NCBI GenBank assembly: GCA_947846985.1
Contig: CANTUZ010000008.1
Coordinates: 41,062,817-41,126,816 of the forward strand
DNA: 64,000 nucleotides
Reading direction: 5' to 3'
Source of the DNA: Fratercula arctica
Taxonomy: Eukaryota > Chordata > Aves > Charadriiformes > Alcidae
A program made the translations under genes and the position numbers. Below are positions 1 to 12,432 of the stretch, piece by piece (within the stretch, counting starts at the first letter, position 1; each line of letters opens with the position of its first letter). The notes below the pieces were generated by a model. The model made no database searches and was not told where the DNA came from. It saw only the letters and a list, made by a program, of their open reading frames with translations.

Positions 1-104
1 GCACCAAAGAGCACGTCAACATTTACAATGGGCTTGTCAGTAGATATTCTGGCACTTTACTCCCCCCAAAATGCTATGGAGAACATCACTTTCCTTTTTT
101 CCAG

Positions 105-131
105 CTGAATTCATGGACTCATCCATGTCAA
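105..131 (+). other. Candidate 27-nt microexon
   Basis: A strong 3' splice-site-like tract (cactttccttttttccag) ends at 104, and a donor-like gtgagt begins at 132. The 27 nt between them stay open in two frames; one gives L-N-S-W-T-H-P-C-Q and another contains E-F-M-D-S-S-M-S. A length divisible by three fits a frame-preserving cassette microexon. Both splice motifs can occur by chance and no neighbouring exon is visible, so this is a weak candidate only. Confidence 0.15.
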
Positions 132-1678
132 GTGAGTAAGCAGAAGTTTGAGTTGAACAGACTATTTACTGATTTAACGTCTCTAGCCATCATTAGAAGA
201 AAATATGTGAAGGACTTCATATTGGCAACACTGGGCTTGGAAGACATTGATTTTTTTTAAGCCTAATCACACAACTGAGTGTATCTAATTTGCTTTTGCA
301 TTTGTCACGACTTCCTCTGCAACACTGAGGACAAAGCTTTCCTCTTGTTAAAAGGAAAAACAAACCAAACCCTCAGCATCCCAAGTAGTTACACCACTCT
401 GAGCTCGCAAACAGAAGGGGAAAATTAAAAGTATGGCTAGGTACACAACAGATACAGAAAAGCTTAGTAACAGTGTGAGAGTGGCCAACACTTACTCACA
501 TTTGACCTGCTATTCCTGGGAAAAACATAGGATTATATCCTCCTCCTCCCCCTCCAAATCCCAATACACATGATGCTTTCAACTCAGCTCTCTGAACTAA
601 TCATTACAATCGCAAAAGCCAAAATTACCCAGATGGTCTGTCATTCCGATTATGAAAATAATAATTGCTGTTATTATAACAGTAATCACAGTGACAACAA
701 CAATGAACTGAAAAAGGGTTTTTTAAAGGGGGGCAGGGGGAATCAACTTGAAGCTGTCATAAGCATCAGATGCTAAGCAACAACTAGGGGATGAGTAAGA
801 AGACTCTCAAAAGGGCATGGTAAAATTACAATGGTAAATTAAGTATTATTGTGGCACTCTCGGTTTTGTTAGTTTTTTTTTTTTTAAGATGATTTTTTTT
901 TTTTTTAATAGTCCCCCAAACATTAATAATGTTACGTGTTTAAGGGTCCTCCACCACCACTTATCCATCCTGCTGCTCCTCAGCAGAGATGCTCGAGGTC
1001 ACCAAGTGAGACTGGGAATTCCTGACTGCTGAGGGGTTTGCTATTTTGGAAACAGCCGTCATTGAAGACCTGGCTGAAAAGAGGCGATGGATTCAAGGAG
1101 TCTGGAAACACAACTTCATTCTGAAACTCTTTTCTGCCCTGAGCAATCCACGTTCCAAGGATGCTCAAAGCACTTTCCACATTAGCTCGCACGAGAACAC
1201 AGAAAAAGAAAAATGTTTCAAAAGGGAAAAATATCCAAGGTCTTGATTTGGCAACTGCTAGAACAGACTAGCCTTCATCTTACAAACACATCCCAAGTAA
1301 AAACATCAGTTCAATGGGGAAGAAAAACCACTCCAAAATAGTATTGTTTAGGAAAACCAGCAACTGAATGTTTTAAATTGTACTGTTTTCCAGAAAGCTT
1401 TGAAATTAAAGGAGTTTTGAAACATCCACAGTTCTCCCCCTATCTCTTTTCAACTTGCTTTACAGGAATAATTTGGGAAAATATCCATTCAGGTCTGCCT
1501 TGCACATGGCTGGACGCGAGCAAGACGGCAGTACACGGGCAGCTATAGAAACTGTAGCATTTTTTTCCAGCCGCACTGGGATGATTTTCTGTAATCTTCC
1601 ATCTGTTCCCCATAGGATTAGAGGAGACAAAACGCTGCCTTCAACAAGCTATACCCTTTTGGATATAGTTTGAGTTTC

Positions 1679-1716
1679 AAAAAAAAAAAAAAAAAAAAAG
1701 AAAAAAAAGAAAAAAT
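1679..1716. repeat. A-rich low-complexity run
   Basis: Twenty-one consecutive A residues are followed by two further A runs, each interrupted by a single G. No recognisable SINE or LINE body lies immediately upstream, so I call it a simple A-rich tract and not a retroposon tail. Confidence 0.85.
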
Positions 1717-2685
1717 AGGAAAACTGCTGTCAAGGAAAAAAAATGCCAGGGGTGGAGGGTGGAAAGGAAGGGGATTGCCAAGAGAGCTACGGTTTCCAGA
1801 GAGCAGAGCATGAGTCAGCAGAGAGAGTGATTTTTTTTATTTTTTTTCTTAATATTACAGAGCACAGTGATGCCCTGAAGACCACAACAGATGAAACCTC
1901 TTTACTCCAAGCCTGTGTGTTTTATCAATCAGGCAGCAAGATCTCGTTACTTCTTGACAGAGAAACTCCCTGCAAAAACAGTTGTGATGCTTTTGTTGGT
2001 TGTTTTTTTTTTTTTTAAAAAAGCTTGTTTATTTTTTTTTAAAGAGAGCTTGGGCAACTTACATGCCCTTGAAAGGCTGGCCAGTATGAGCAACTTCTTC
2101 CATCTCCATATATCTGATTTGTCACCACAATATACATGAACTTGCTTTTCCTCTCTCGCTGAGCTTACAGCTTTGTAGGACTTGGGAGTTCTCAAGGGCT
2201 CCTTTTATTTGCTCTTAAATCCTGCTGAAAACTTTCCCTTTCAGAAAATACTCTCATCTCCTGGTGGCGGGCTATCATGAACACCTACCGCAGCAGTCAG
2301 CCCCTTTCGCTAGTGCTTACTCGACTTCACTGGCACTTACACGCCACCTTGGTGCCCACATTTGACCAACGCCACACCTCTGCGTGGAGGACGCGTGAGA
2401 GCTGCGCCGTACAGAGCCACATACCGACTTTGTCTACATGTGGAGACTAAAAGAAACACAAAGAGAGAAAACCCCAGCAGCAGTCATACACATCTGCACA
2501 CCTCAGTCTCACCTCTCAAGCCTTCTCTAGGGTCAGGTCCAGGTGCTCCAAGACTCCTTAGTCCCCCAAACACCTCTGGGCTCTCATACAACCTACCAAA
2601 ATTGCCTTTTTTTTTTTGCTCCCAATAACATTCTAATTTCCAGCCCTCCATCATGTAACCTCCTGAGTAGCCTCCTCGTTATACC

Positions 2686-2831
2686 ACCCAAGTGCCCAAT
2701 TAGGACATTTGCCACTTGGTTACCAGGAACTCGCTCAGACTAAAGACCCAAGTGCCCAATTAGGACATTTGCCACTTGGTTACCAGGACATTTGCCACTT
2801 GGTTACCAGCAACTCGCTCAGACTAAAGACT
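2686..2831. repeat. Nested tandem duplication (60-bp unit, inner 23-bp unit)
   Basis: A 60-bp unit beginning at 2686 (acccaagtgcccaattagg) repeats exactly one period later at 2746. Inside the second copy a 23-bp segment starting at 2763 (ggacatttgccacttggtta) repeats at 2786. After this inner duplication the tail of the unit (aactcgctcagactaaag) resumes. The near-identity of the copies points to recent origin by slippage or unequal exchange. Confidence 0.9.
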
Positions 2832-3283
2832 CTGGCTGGCAGAGGACAGCAGAAAAAAAAGGTTCAGCACTTGCATATCAGCTGCTGAGCCCCAGCACAA
2901 CAAAAGGAAAACCAACATTGTAAAATGAGAAATACCTGTGATAAATTGCAGCTCCCAGAGAGTCCCAGTGAAACCTGTGCAACTGCTAATGGCTGTATCC
3001 CTGGGGACAGTTGTTTCCTCCCTCCGCTCCTAGGAGCAGGCAGGATCCAAGGGGCAGGGTGTAGATCTCACCCTAGAAGAAGAGCTGCCAAACTGGGTCG
3101 TGGAGCAGAGATGTCGGGAAGAGCTACATCTAATGCAGCTGAATCAACTACCCATTTAGCAGCCAGGGCAGGTGTTCTCAATGATTCCTGCTCTTCACAG
3201 CTTTGACCCAACCTGCAAAAGCACTTTTACCAAGCTACCTCAGAAAGTGTCTCAGAAGCGTGCGTACTGTGAGCGGGGTGAGC

Positions 3284-3472
3284 CCCTGGCTCAGGTTGCC
3301 CAGAGAAGCTGTGGCTGCCCCATGCCTGGAGGGGTTCAAGGCCAGGTTGGACGGGGCTTGGAGCAACCTGGTCTGGTGGGAGGTGTCCCTGCCCAGGGCA
3401 GGGGGTGGCACTGGATGATCTTTAAGGTCCCTTCCAGCCCGAACCATTCTATGATTATCTGAGTCTATGATT
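3284..3472 (+). mobile_element. CR1 LINE, 3'-terminal fragment
   Basis: This segment carries the typical CR1 3' end: the 'ctcaggttgcccagagaagc' motif near the start, a 'ggatgatctttaaggtccct' motif near the end, and degenerate 'ttctatgatt' tail units. It is heavily 5'-truncated, as most avian CR1 copies are, and has no coding capacity. The element is in sense orientation on the plus strand. The 5' boundary is approximate because I judged it from where recognisable CR1 sequence begins. No clear target-site duplication is visible. Confidence 0.9.
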
Positions 3473-6400
3473 TGCCTCTCCAGGACTGTCCTGGGCCCCT
3501 ACTTGCCTTCAGGGCTGGGCCAGGGCAAACACAAACATATTGCCCATGGAGACAGACACTTTTTGGGCAGTCTGATTCAGAGCTTGGGTCAGGGTGACCC
3601 TGAACTTTCTACATGCTGCAGTCTGCTGGTCCTTTCCATTGCTGGAAGGGATAATTAGAGCTCTCCAAATGCAACCAGACTTTCATCAAAATGATCCCAA
3701 ATTGGGACACTCTAGAAAATGCAAAAGTGGCATTGTCTAGCCGGTAATTTCCCTGGACCACCAATGCTCCCAGCACAACCCATGCTGGAAGCGCCTCTGA
3801 GCTGTCTTTTCCCAGGTGTCAGGAACAAGCTCGTCACTTCTCAGCATTGCAGGTCCCAGCTGCACAGGCCAAGGAAGAGCGTTATCACGCTCGAGACCTG
3901 ATAACACAAGCAGGCTGCAGGAGAAGCGGCTCGTTTCCGTGCCTTCTGTGTGAGCGCGTGGCTTTCTCGGGAGAGCTGGGCTTTTATTCTGAAGCAAGAG
4001 CTGTAACAGCCCATCCAGCGCCGGCTGCGCCTGCCTTGCGTCTCACGAAGCATTCCTTCCCTCCGCCTGCGAAACATCAGACGCTTTCTGTTCACATGTG
4101 GGCTCTTGCCCAGCTCATCCTCTTCTCTCCCTTGTCTCTGAGTAGGGCCAAATATTTTTCTGCTCTGTTTCCCCTGACAGAAATGAATTTTGACCTCAGC
4201 GCTTTCAGGCCCGGGGGCCCGAACGTGTGACCTCACCCCTCATTTGTATCAAAGCGGGCTGTGATATCACAGACAGAGGAGCGAGGAGATCCAGCATTGA
4301 CCCAAATCCTACAGGGGTCAGGAAGGCACTCAGGGATGTCATCAGGCTTTGCACATGGCCGTGGACAGCCAAGTTCAGGGGCTAAAGCACTGAGCTCAAA
4401 AGAAGGCAGTAGAGGGGTTGTGCTCTTGGCACTCGGCTGCTGGGTCCCTCTGTATTTCACCTGCTTCCATAAAACACCCCCATCGTGATACAGGCCCCCT
4501 CGAAACCTTTGGATGGAGACAGTTAAGAGCCATTAAAAACCAGCCCACTTTTCAGATATCAGAAGGCTGAAATGGAGCCTTCTCAAATGAGCTGTGCCAC
4601 TGAAATTAGTTACCAAGTAGTTCTGAATTATGAATGTATCAGGGAAAGTCAAGGTCAATTTGCAAACAGACCGAACGGGAGGAAATCCGATGCATATATA
4701 ATCTGTCATGAACTACTCACCCGTTGCCATCCCTATTACATCCTCAATAAGCTAATAAGCAGTGCTGTTGCTCAATGAAAGACTGACAGTATATTTGCCT
4801 TCTGTGGTGTGATGTGATCGCTCCTAATTGATTTTGGCCACTGACTCGTGGTACGTGGTGGATATCTGGGAAGAGCAATAACTTTAACATGCAATCATCC
4901 TGGTCAGTGACCAAGACAAGCTATTCTCCAGCAATCACTGGATACCTTCCTGCGTGCAGCTCCAGCGCTCCAGCTTAGCTCATAATTTGGGTGTCTTTCC
5001 TTTGCAGCCCTGAAGCACCTGCTTTCTGGAAACTAGGCCCCTCACACGTGGCCATTTAACCTTGTATTTCAGGACTTTGGTCGTTTACGGTGAAATTTTG
5101 TATGCTTTTCCTTGGAAAAGCTAAACTCCTCTGTTAAAAGGACTAGAAAATCTCTGTAAAATAGTAACTGCGTGACAGACTTTGGAGGTACGGAGGGACA
5201 CAGCTGAGCTGCTGTGAACATTGGTGTGGGCGACAGAACACAAACAGCTCAAATCCTAGCAGAAAGATAGCCCTCTCCTCTGGTACTGTGCTTCATGAGT
5301 ATTTCCACCCCCATTACAACTTCTCCCTCATCACCAAATACTCTTGTATCTGGCCAGATCTCCTTTCAAGATCTACTGCTTGCTTTGTTGGACTGTCACA
5401 GTGAGATTGGTCACAAGAGATGTTTCATTTATTGCTCTAAAAACAATCACCCTCAGTTCATGGCACAGGTTCATCTGCCACCAGGTTTTAGGATTTTGAA
5501 GGAGAAGTTTCCCGCCAAGACCTTGGACCAGAGTTTAAACCGTTGCAGTTAAGAACAAGGGTAGATTACCTTACCTAGCTTGAATGGATTTTTGCTTTGT
5601 AAATCAAAAGTAAGTATTGATGAGGCACAGATTTAAATAAACCCAAAACTTCTTTACCGGAATGGGAGCTTCCAGTCAAGAGGTGGATTGATTTAGAGAC
5701 CAATGCAGGTTCATACACCTGCTCCTGGGAAGTCTCTTCCATCCTGTAGCTGCGCATAGAAAGGCACCAGTGCTCTTAACTTCTCACCACCTTCCTTTTA
5801 GCAGAGGTTGCTTGCTGATTCCAAAAAGCATTTCGGTGCAAGTATGGCCTTTTAGCTTAAGCATTTTATTTAAAGAGACTTCACTAACATGTATGGCTTT
5901 GACTGAGAAGGACCAAGGGCAATTTGTGCTGGAAAAGGGGAGGATTATCTTTAGGAGATGGACACGGCAAGCTGCTGGATCAGGCCGGCATTGTAGTCTT
6001 TAGCTTTTGAATAGACCCTACTGTCAGCTAAAGATATGGCACAGGGTAGAAAGCGGCATAGGAACAGCTCTTTTTGAGGTCAGATCAAAGGCCTATCAAA
6101 CCTGGCATGCTGGCCAGAGCTAGGAGCGAGGACAAGGAGAGGGGAGCCTGCAGGGGTCCTTCCCTTCGCTTGCCCTCCTCCTCACAGCCACCAGTGGGCC
6201 AGGGACTGCCAGCGCCATGGATGGACTCCTCCTCCCTGAACCTCACCTGCACCGTGCTGAAGCCTCTTACATTTTCAGTCCCTGACAAGGAGTTTCTATG
6301 TTGCATTCTCCATACCACGTGTGACTGAACACTCTCTGTCACATCCCTTCAAGGCACTCGTTCCTTTACTTTTTTTCCTCCTCCCTGTCTCATCCTTCAC

Positions 6401-6540
6401 GAGACGAGATGAATCGGACTGCACACAGAATCCCTACACCAGGGATTTATATAATCACAAGGAGTGTTTTCTGTGCTGTTTGCTATTTGTCTGCGAGAAG
6501 TCCTACCTTTTAGTCTCTAGTGAACACTAAGTTGATGTTT
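3473..6540. other. Non-coding stretch, no gene recognised
   Basis: Overlapping short open frames occur on both strands around 3.8-4.5 kb, with a locally higher G+C content, but none has splice context, recognisable motifs or a consistent coding frame. The block 4600-4860 has moderately AT-rich, motif-dense sequence of the sort often conserved as enhancers, which a single sequence cannot show. Nothing else stands out. Confidence 0.5.
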
Positions 6541-7310
6541 GTACGGGCCAATCTTTCTGGTAAACTTTCTGGAGCAGTGGTAACTGGGTGTGCTGGTGGT
6601 TGGGGTCCCTGTGTGCTTTACCTTGCGTTTGGCAAAATCAAATCTCATCTGCCATTTTACTGAATAGCCCCTCAGTACCAGGAGATCCCTCTGCATCTCT
6701 TTGCAGTCAGCTTTAGTTCTAAATAATTATGCATTCTTAGCAAACATGATCCCTTTCCCTGCCACGCTCCTGAGTGTTTGTAAAACACTTCACTGTACAA
6801 GCTGAAGATTTCATCCTGTCCTTCGTTTGCTATTATTTCAAGTTTGTAACTGATGAAAAGTCTTCCCCTCGTGGTGAGGGGTTGTGTTAAAAGCCTTCGG
6901 ACTCTGTCAGCCAGCTCAGCCTTAGCTAAGGGTTGTTTGACACTTCAAATAGTTGTAATAGATTTGTGAAGTGTGATTTCTCCTTACAAATGCCACATTA
7001 ACTCCTCCCCAGTCTATCAGTTTTATCCAAGTGCCTACTAATTCTCAAATTTCTGCCGGCGTGTCTGACATAGAAGTCAGGCTTCCTGGTATATGGGTCC
7101 CAGGAGATGTTTTAAGAACTGGTGACATATTTACCACGCTCCAGACTTTGGGCACAGACACTGATTTAAGCAAGAGGCTTCACACTACAGCAAGTGGTGC
7201 TGTAGTTTCCTACCTCAGCAACACCAGAGCTTCTCGGAGAGCAGCGTCTCATTCTAGCAATTTATTGCTGTTCGTTCTTGCAGCTTGGTCTGATGAAGTT
7301 ATCACGGGTT
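6541..7310 (-). mobile_element. Ancient CR1/L3-type LINE reverse-transcriptase segment (decayed, antisense)
   Basis: Read on the minus strand, 7040-7140 matches the non-LTR reverse-transcriptase block 'W-(R/K)-x-A-N-V-T-P-I-F-K' followed by 'G-N-Y-R-P-V-S-L-T-S' at the DNA level, with stops and small indels. The plus-strand text (gacatagaagtcaggcttcc and tctgatttaag-like runs) has the look of the old CR1/L3-type copies widespread in turtle, crocodile and bird genomes. The upstream plus-strand part (about 6600-6900) fits the next part of the same element. Many substitutions and frameshifts mean it is long dead. Family assignment within the CR1 superfamily is by recognition, not alignment. Confidence 0.6.
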
Positions 7311-10300
7311 AATGAGCCATCACCCACCAAGCAAGCTGACTGCATTCACGTCCCATTACAAAGATGGGGGACTTGAAGCTACTGCATTTTACTTCACAAC
7401 AGAATTGGATGAAGAAGACGCATTTATTCCAGTTTTTCTGACAGGCAGTAACTAATTAGGGAGGACAATTCCACTGCGTGCAATCATAAATCACTGCTTT
7501 TGGCACACACAAGGTTCATATCCAAACTACCTGGAAACCACCCCAAAACATCCACCAGTTCTATCAGCCACCAAAGGACTTTTAGCCTAAGGACAGGATG
7601 GGCACAGGGTGCAGGTGTTTTCCGAGGATGGGGGAGCTCTGCGCAAATCCCTGTCTTTGCTGTAGGGCCAGGATTTCAGGCTTAGAATGCCAGTCACCCC
7701 AAGAAAATTGTGCCGTGGTAGGATACGCTGGGACTGAGCCTGCAGGGGTGAGAGGTTAAACAACTCTTGAGCTACATGCTAGCTGAAAATATACGAAGAG
7801 AACTGTTGCCAGGTTAACTCCTAGAAAAATCAGCCTCAGCCCAAAGGGCAGATAATAAATCGGTGTATAAGCTAAACAAAGTGCTGACGCAGCCTTCGCT
7901 GGAGCAGCACTCCCAGCACCGCTGTAATACGGGGCCAGGATGAAATTCCGCTGTGATTGACACTCTGCCATCACATCATTTGTTACCGATCCCGTTTTTC
8001 CTGCCTTCCTCTGCTTTTCACTTCAAGGGACAGGACCTGCAGCAGCACAGCCTGCAGAGCCCTCCTTAGATCTGTTTTCCATTTGAGCATCCTCCTCAGA
8101 GGATTGACTCATGCTTCTTGACATAAAGCACCGCCTATTTGGGCTCTTATAAGGAAACAGCATGAGAGCATTGTCTAATTCAGACTTTTTGGCAGACTTC
8201 ACATACCATGCATTATAGTGTACATTTCTAGCCAATGCCTTTGCCCTTTTGTGGTCAATTCAGAACAAACTGAGCTGCTTCCCTCAACATTTTGGGTACT
8301 TTTGCAAACTTGTAATGCCTTAGACCAAACAGAGGTTTGGAGTAAACCAAACTTTGGTGGAATTATTTTAACATATGGACAATAAACACTCCTCTTCTAT
8401 TTCTGCTTCGCTACTAATTCACATCACAGTTACACCAGGATTTTGCTACAGGGAAATACATTTCAGCATCAGATACAGCAAATGAGATGCACAACTATCA
8501 TCGTGGCTATTGTCTGTGTTTATGGGAGCCCTGTATCTGTCCCACGCTCAGGTCTTCAAAACTTGAGCTGTAAAAAAATGTCTGTAGTGAAACATGAAAC
8601 CAAATGAGACTGACCCGGACTGGGATTTGGTTATACATGGGAAAGTCAGGCTAAGTTCACCTAGAGAGCTGTGAAGGTTCATGAACCTTGTGAGTGAGCA
8701 AAGGTCCAGTTCTGAAGAAGCCTAGCCAAATGTTTTCCAGCAATTTTAAACAACTATGTATTTGGGAGCAGAGAGACCCTGTAAAATAAATAGTTTTGAT
8801 AGGAAAGCCATTGGAGAGAGACCTGGTGGCTTCAATAATGTTATGGCATTAATGTGTTGAATGACTTGAAAGTTCAAGCTTGCACAGAGGCTGAGAAGTG
8901 TTAAATGTGTGAACCACAACCCCCTTGTTCCTGAGGCTCCAATTATAAATGTGTCTTTTGCAGCTCTGAAGTTAGGGAGATTTGTGTTTTGCTTTATTGG
9001 ATATCTGCACTATGAAATACGGATGTCTCTAGCTGGCTGAGACCTTCACATATTGAAAGCGTCTCCTCATTTTCTCCCAAAAAGCCTCTCAGGAAAAATT
9101 TTTTACTGTAAACTACCAACGTGCCATTTATGCACCACCTCCTTTTGGCCGTGCTCAGCAAAATACTTCACAAACAGGGATGCGAGCTAACTGAAGGCTC
9201 AGTAAGCACTACTGTTAGCAGAGGAGGTATTCTTCTGGAAATCACAAATATTTCTGTGGAGCAGATCCTTAGAGGCAGGCCCTCTGACTATCGGTATTAT
9301 CATATCCTAAAATAAAATCTGGGAATTCACCAACGTAACTGAGCTTCCCTGAGGCAAAGAAGTATGCCAGCAACTTGACAGCGGCTGGGGATTTTGCTTT
9401 GGGTCATGACTCCAGCTCTTTTTTTCCAGATTTGGCTGCAGGAAATGGAAAAAGATTTACAGTACAGCTAAAAACCAGCCACCAAATCTCTTGACTTATA
9501 GTCTGGTATCTAATCTTTAAATTAGAAAGGAACCGAAGCCCCGGCTTCAGACTTTCATTACCCCTAGCAGGTTCCTAGATCTGGGGGAAAAAATATGATA
9601 ATGTTTTTAAATGTCAGATTGCTAATCTTATTAACATGCTGCCATGTAGCAGAAAAGCTGGTCTCAGAGGAACTCTTTTGTCCCTTACTCTGTGGGTCTG
9701 GGCAACAGTGGTGATGCACAAAAACATTTTTATTCTGCCCTGGGCTCTAAACAGGAGGCACGTTGATGGTCTCGCCCTCGTGGCCATAGGGCCAAGAAGA
9801 AGAGGAAAAGTGGGTGTCAGGGGTTTGAGCTATTTTGGTGATGAACCTAACCTTGATACACCTGGCTCATGCCCCACCTGACACGCTCACCCCAGAAGTG
9901 AGCAGAGCCAGGCAGGGCAGAGCAGTCAGCTCGTCTGGCAGCTTAAAAAAAGAAAGGAGGAAAATTTCACAGCCAGATTATTTTTTTCTCAACAGAAAGC
10001 CTAGAAATCAGCCTTGCTTTCCCCTAAGAAAACTCCCCAACCAAAGGATGGGCAAAGGATTAAGAGACAGAATGGTGGTGGGAATGCCATAAACATCCCT
10101 ACATGTGTACTCCGTTGCCAGAGCACACGTAATAAAGCTTAATTTCCTGGTGCTGTGCCCTGACTGTAATACGCTGCCCAGATCTTCCTCCTGCTCTTAG
10201 CCGAGAGCCAAGTCATTCTATAGGATTATTTTGTTAAGAGCAAAGCTATTTGATCTGAAGAGGTTTAGCACCAGATTATGGCCACAGCTTTTTACAGATC

Positions 10301-12432
10301 AGTGGCTGTGAAGGAAGAGGGCCTGGTGATTTGAGTGGGAGCCTGGAGCTTGGGAGACCCAAGTTCAGTCCTTACAGCAAGTTCCCCATGTGTCCACAGC
10401 TAAGATACCGTCTACTGCTGTTTCCACATTGAAATATTGGTTTTGAGGAAGGTGATCATGTTAAAGACAGTGAGATGCTCACCTATTATGGCCGGGATGG
10501 ACAAAAGCTTCAATGCCAACATACCCATGGCCCACCACCTCCACCCTGCAATGAGTTCTAGCACGGTACGGGCTCTCGGAGAGAACCAGCCCCGTGCCAG
10601 GCTTTGAAAAGAACTGCGGTTTCTTCTCTGCCTGGTTGGAGGTGCACATGCCTCACCTCACACCTCTCCTCTGTCGCGGGACTGGCACCTTCCTTGTCCC
10701 ATTGCACTAGAAAAAAGCAGGTTTTAATAGACCTGGTGATTTAGGGAGAATTCATGTTTTTCATTGCTGCCCTTTGCTTCGCGAATTGTTTAATGAAAAC
10801 AAATTCCCCCCTGGACTCCTTAAACTTTTTTTTTACACCTTTTTTTGCACATAAATATTCCCTTTACGTACAAACAAGTCTAAGTGGAATAGAGAGTGGG
10901 AATAGTCTTACAAATTCCATAGTGCCAGCTTCCCAACTCAGACAGTTCCAGCCCGGGTGGTTTAGGAAAACTTCCTTTGGACTCTCAGGCTGTTGGAAAG
11001 AGTTACCTGAGTATTTCTAGTGCAACACATGTATGAACACCTCTCCAAAAGGTACAAAAGTGATTGTACAGATGGGTACCATAGCTTCATGCATAGACAG
11101 ACTCTGCTTCTAAAAGCACTCTGTGACAAATCCTTGCGTATAAGGAGTGACTGTTGTTGCCATATCTTCCCCCAGAAATGCCCTTCTGCCACACCGGCAG
11201 CTCTAGAGGGAAGAACGTCTGTTTTGGGGCTCTCAGTTGGGTTGACATCAACAAAACCATCATTGCTACCACCATGAATAAGTCTTCCTGTAGTATGTAC
11301 AAGTTATTTTATAGAGGGGAGATCTTTTCAGAATTTCAGATTAGCTCCACAGTGGGAGAAATAAAAGGTACCACACAGCTCTTCCACCCCATGGGGTGAA
11401 ATCGCACCTGGAATACAGTACCCATCCCATCCACCTCCATTTCCCCAGCCTGTCTCTACTTCACACACCAAAACCATGACTTTTCAACTGTTATGCACCT
11501 GGAGCAAGCTGCAACTCAAAGAACAGCAACAGAAACCGTAATCATAACTCCCATAACCCAAAGCAGCCATCATGAGATGCTCTGAATCTCTTCCAACTTC
11601 ATAACACAACAGCAAAACCTCCTTTGATTGCTATGGGAGCAGATTTCAGCTCTTTCTAAACCAATTAAATACTTCTTTCTTCAGGGTTATGCCTTAGGGT
11701 TAATTCGATGTAAAATACTGACAAAGCCATATCCCTTTGAGACGAAGAATGTAGTAGTTAAGTCATTCCGAAATCTGTTATAATTTGCGTGTCTGTAACT
11801 ACTAAGCAGCAATGGAGCCCACCACATGCCAGGGTACGCATCTGACATGCCAAGTCCTGTGGCAGTGGGACATAAAGCTTCATGTCAGCTAGCGGGGGGC
11901 CTCTTTGAACCTCCAGCTTGGTGCAACCCATGGACCGGCTGTGGGACAGTCAGCCTGCAGGATTCTGTGGGCCTTACTTTAGAAACCACAGGACTACATC
12001 ATAAAAATAACATAGCAACATTACTTAGACTGGGGAAGAAAAAAAGTCAATTTAAATAAAACATCATGGAATACAACTCTAATTATAATATCACCAACTG
12101 TGTCTCCACTTACACAGCCCTAGCAGTTACTGGAAATTCTGATCAACTTAAAAATCTGAAAAAAACTACTCTTAGAATTGGATATACTACTGAATCTTTC
12201 TTCCCAGCTCCATGATGAATCCCTGGATGGCTAACTAAGAAATGAGTATTGGACACTGCACGCATGTTATAGGTAGAAATTACTTATGGTCAGAAACAGA
12301 ATGATGGTAAGCGATGGAGATGATTTTAAGCCTTGGTTAAAGGCACTCTATTCATTCAATGGACTTGCTAATAGCTTTTGCCAATTGATTATATTTTTTT
12401 ACTGTTAATTGGATTAGCTTTTTATATTCCAC
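7311..12432. other. Non-coding stretch, no gene recognised
   Basis: About 5 kb without a supportable gene. Open frames are short and scattered on both strands. A possible MIR fragment at 10328-10375 is listed separately. The block 12330-12435 just before the end is AT-rich with several ATTA/TTAAT-type cores, reminiscent of a conserved non-coding element but unproven. Confidence 0.5.
10328..10375 (+). mobile_element. Possible MIR SINE fragment
   Basis: The order of motifs 'gagcctggagcttgggagac' then 'ccaagttcagtcc' resembles the MIR segment that reads 'actctggagccagactgcct-gggttcgaatccc'. The match is short and diverged and lacks the diagnostic 'gaccttgggcaagt' block, so this is a weak call. 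Confidence 0.25.

Larger units (their letters stand above)
1..3283. other. Non-coding stretch with A/T runs and a tandem duplication
   Basis: No convincing gene. The open frames here are short and lie in low-complexity sequence. The stretch contains T runs (873-885, 893-906, 2003-2016, 2031-2040), a 21-base A run within 1679-1716, and the nested tandem duplication listed separately. A very short splice-flanked segment at 105-131 is also listed separately. The remainder reads as intron or intergenic DNA. Confidence 0.6.

Noticed and set aside
2341..2379. 39-nt minus-strand segment flanked by an acceptor-like and a donor-like motif
   Set aside because: Very short, with a weak donor (CGT|gtaagt) and no supporting context; expected by chance.
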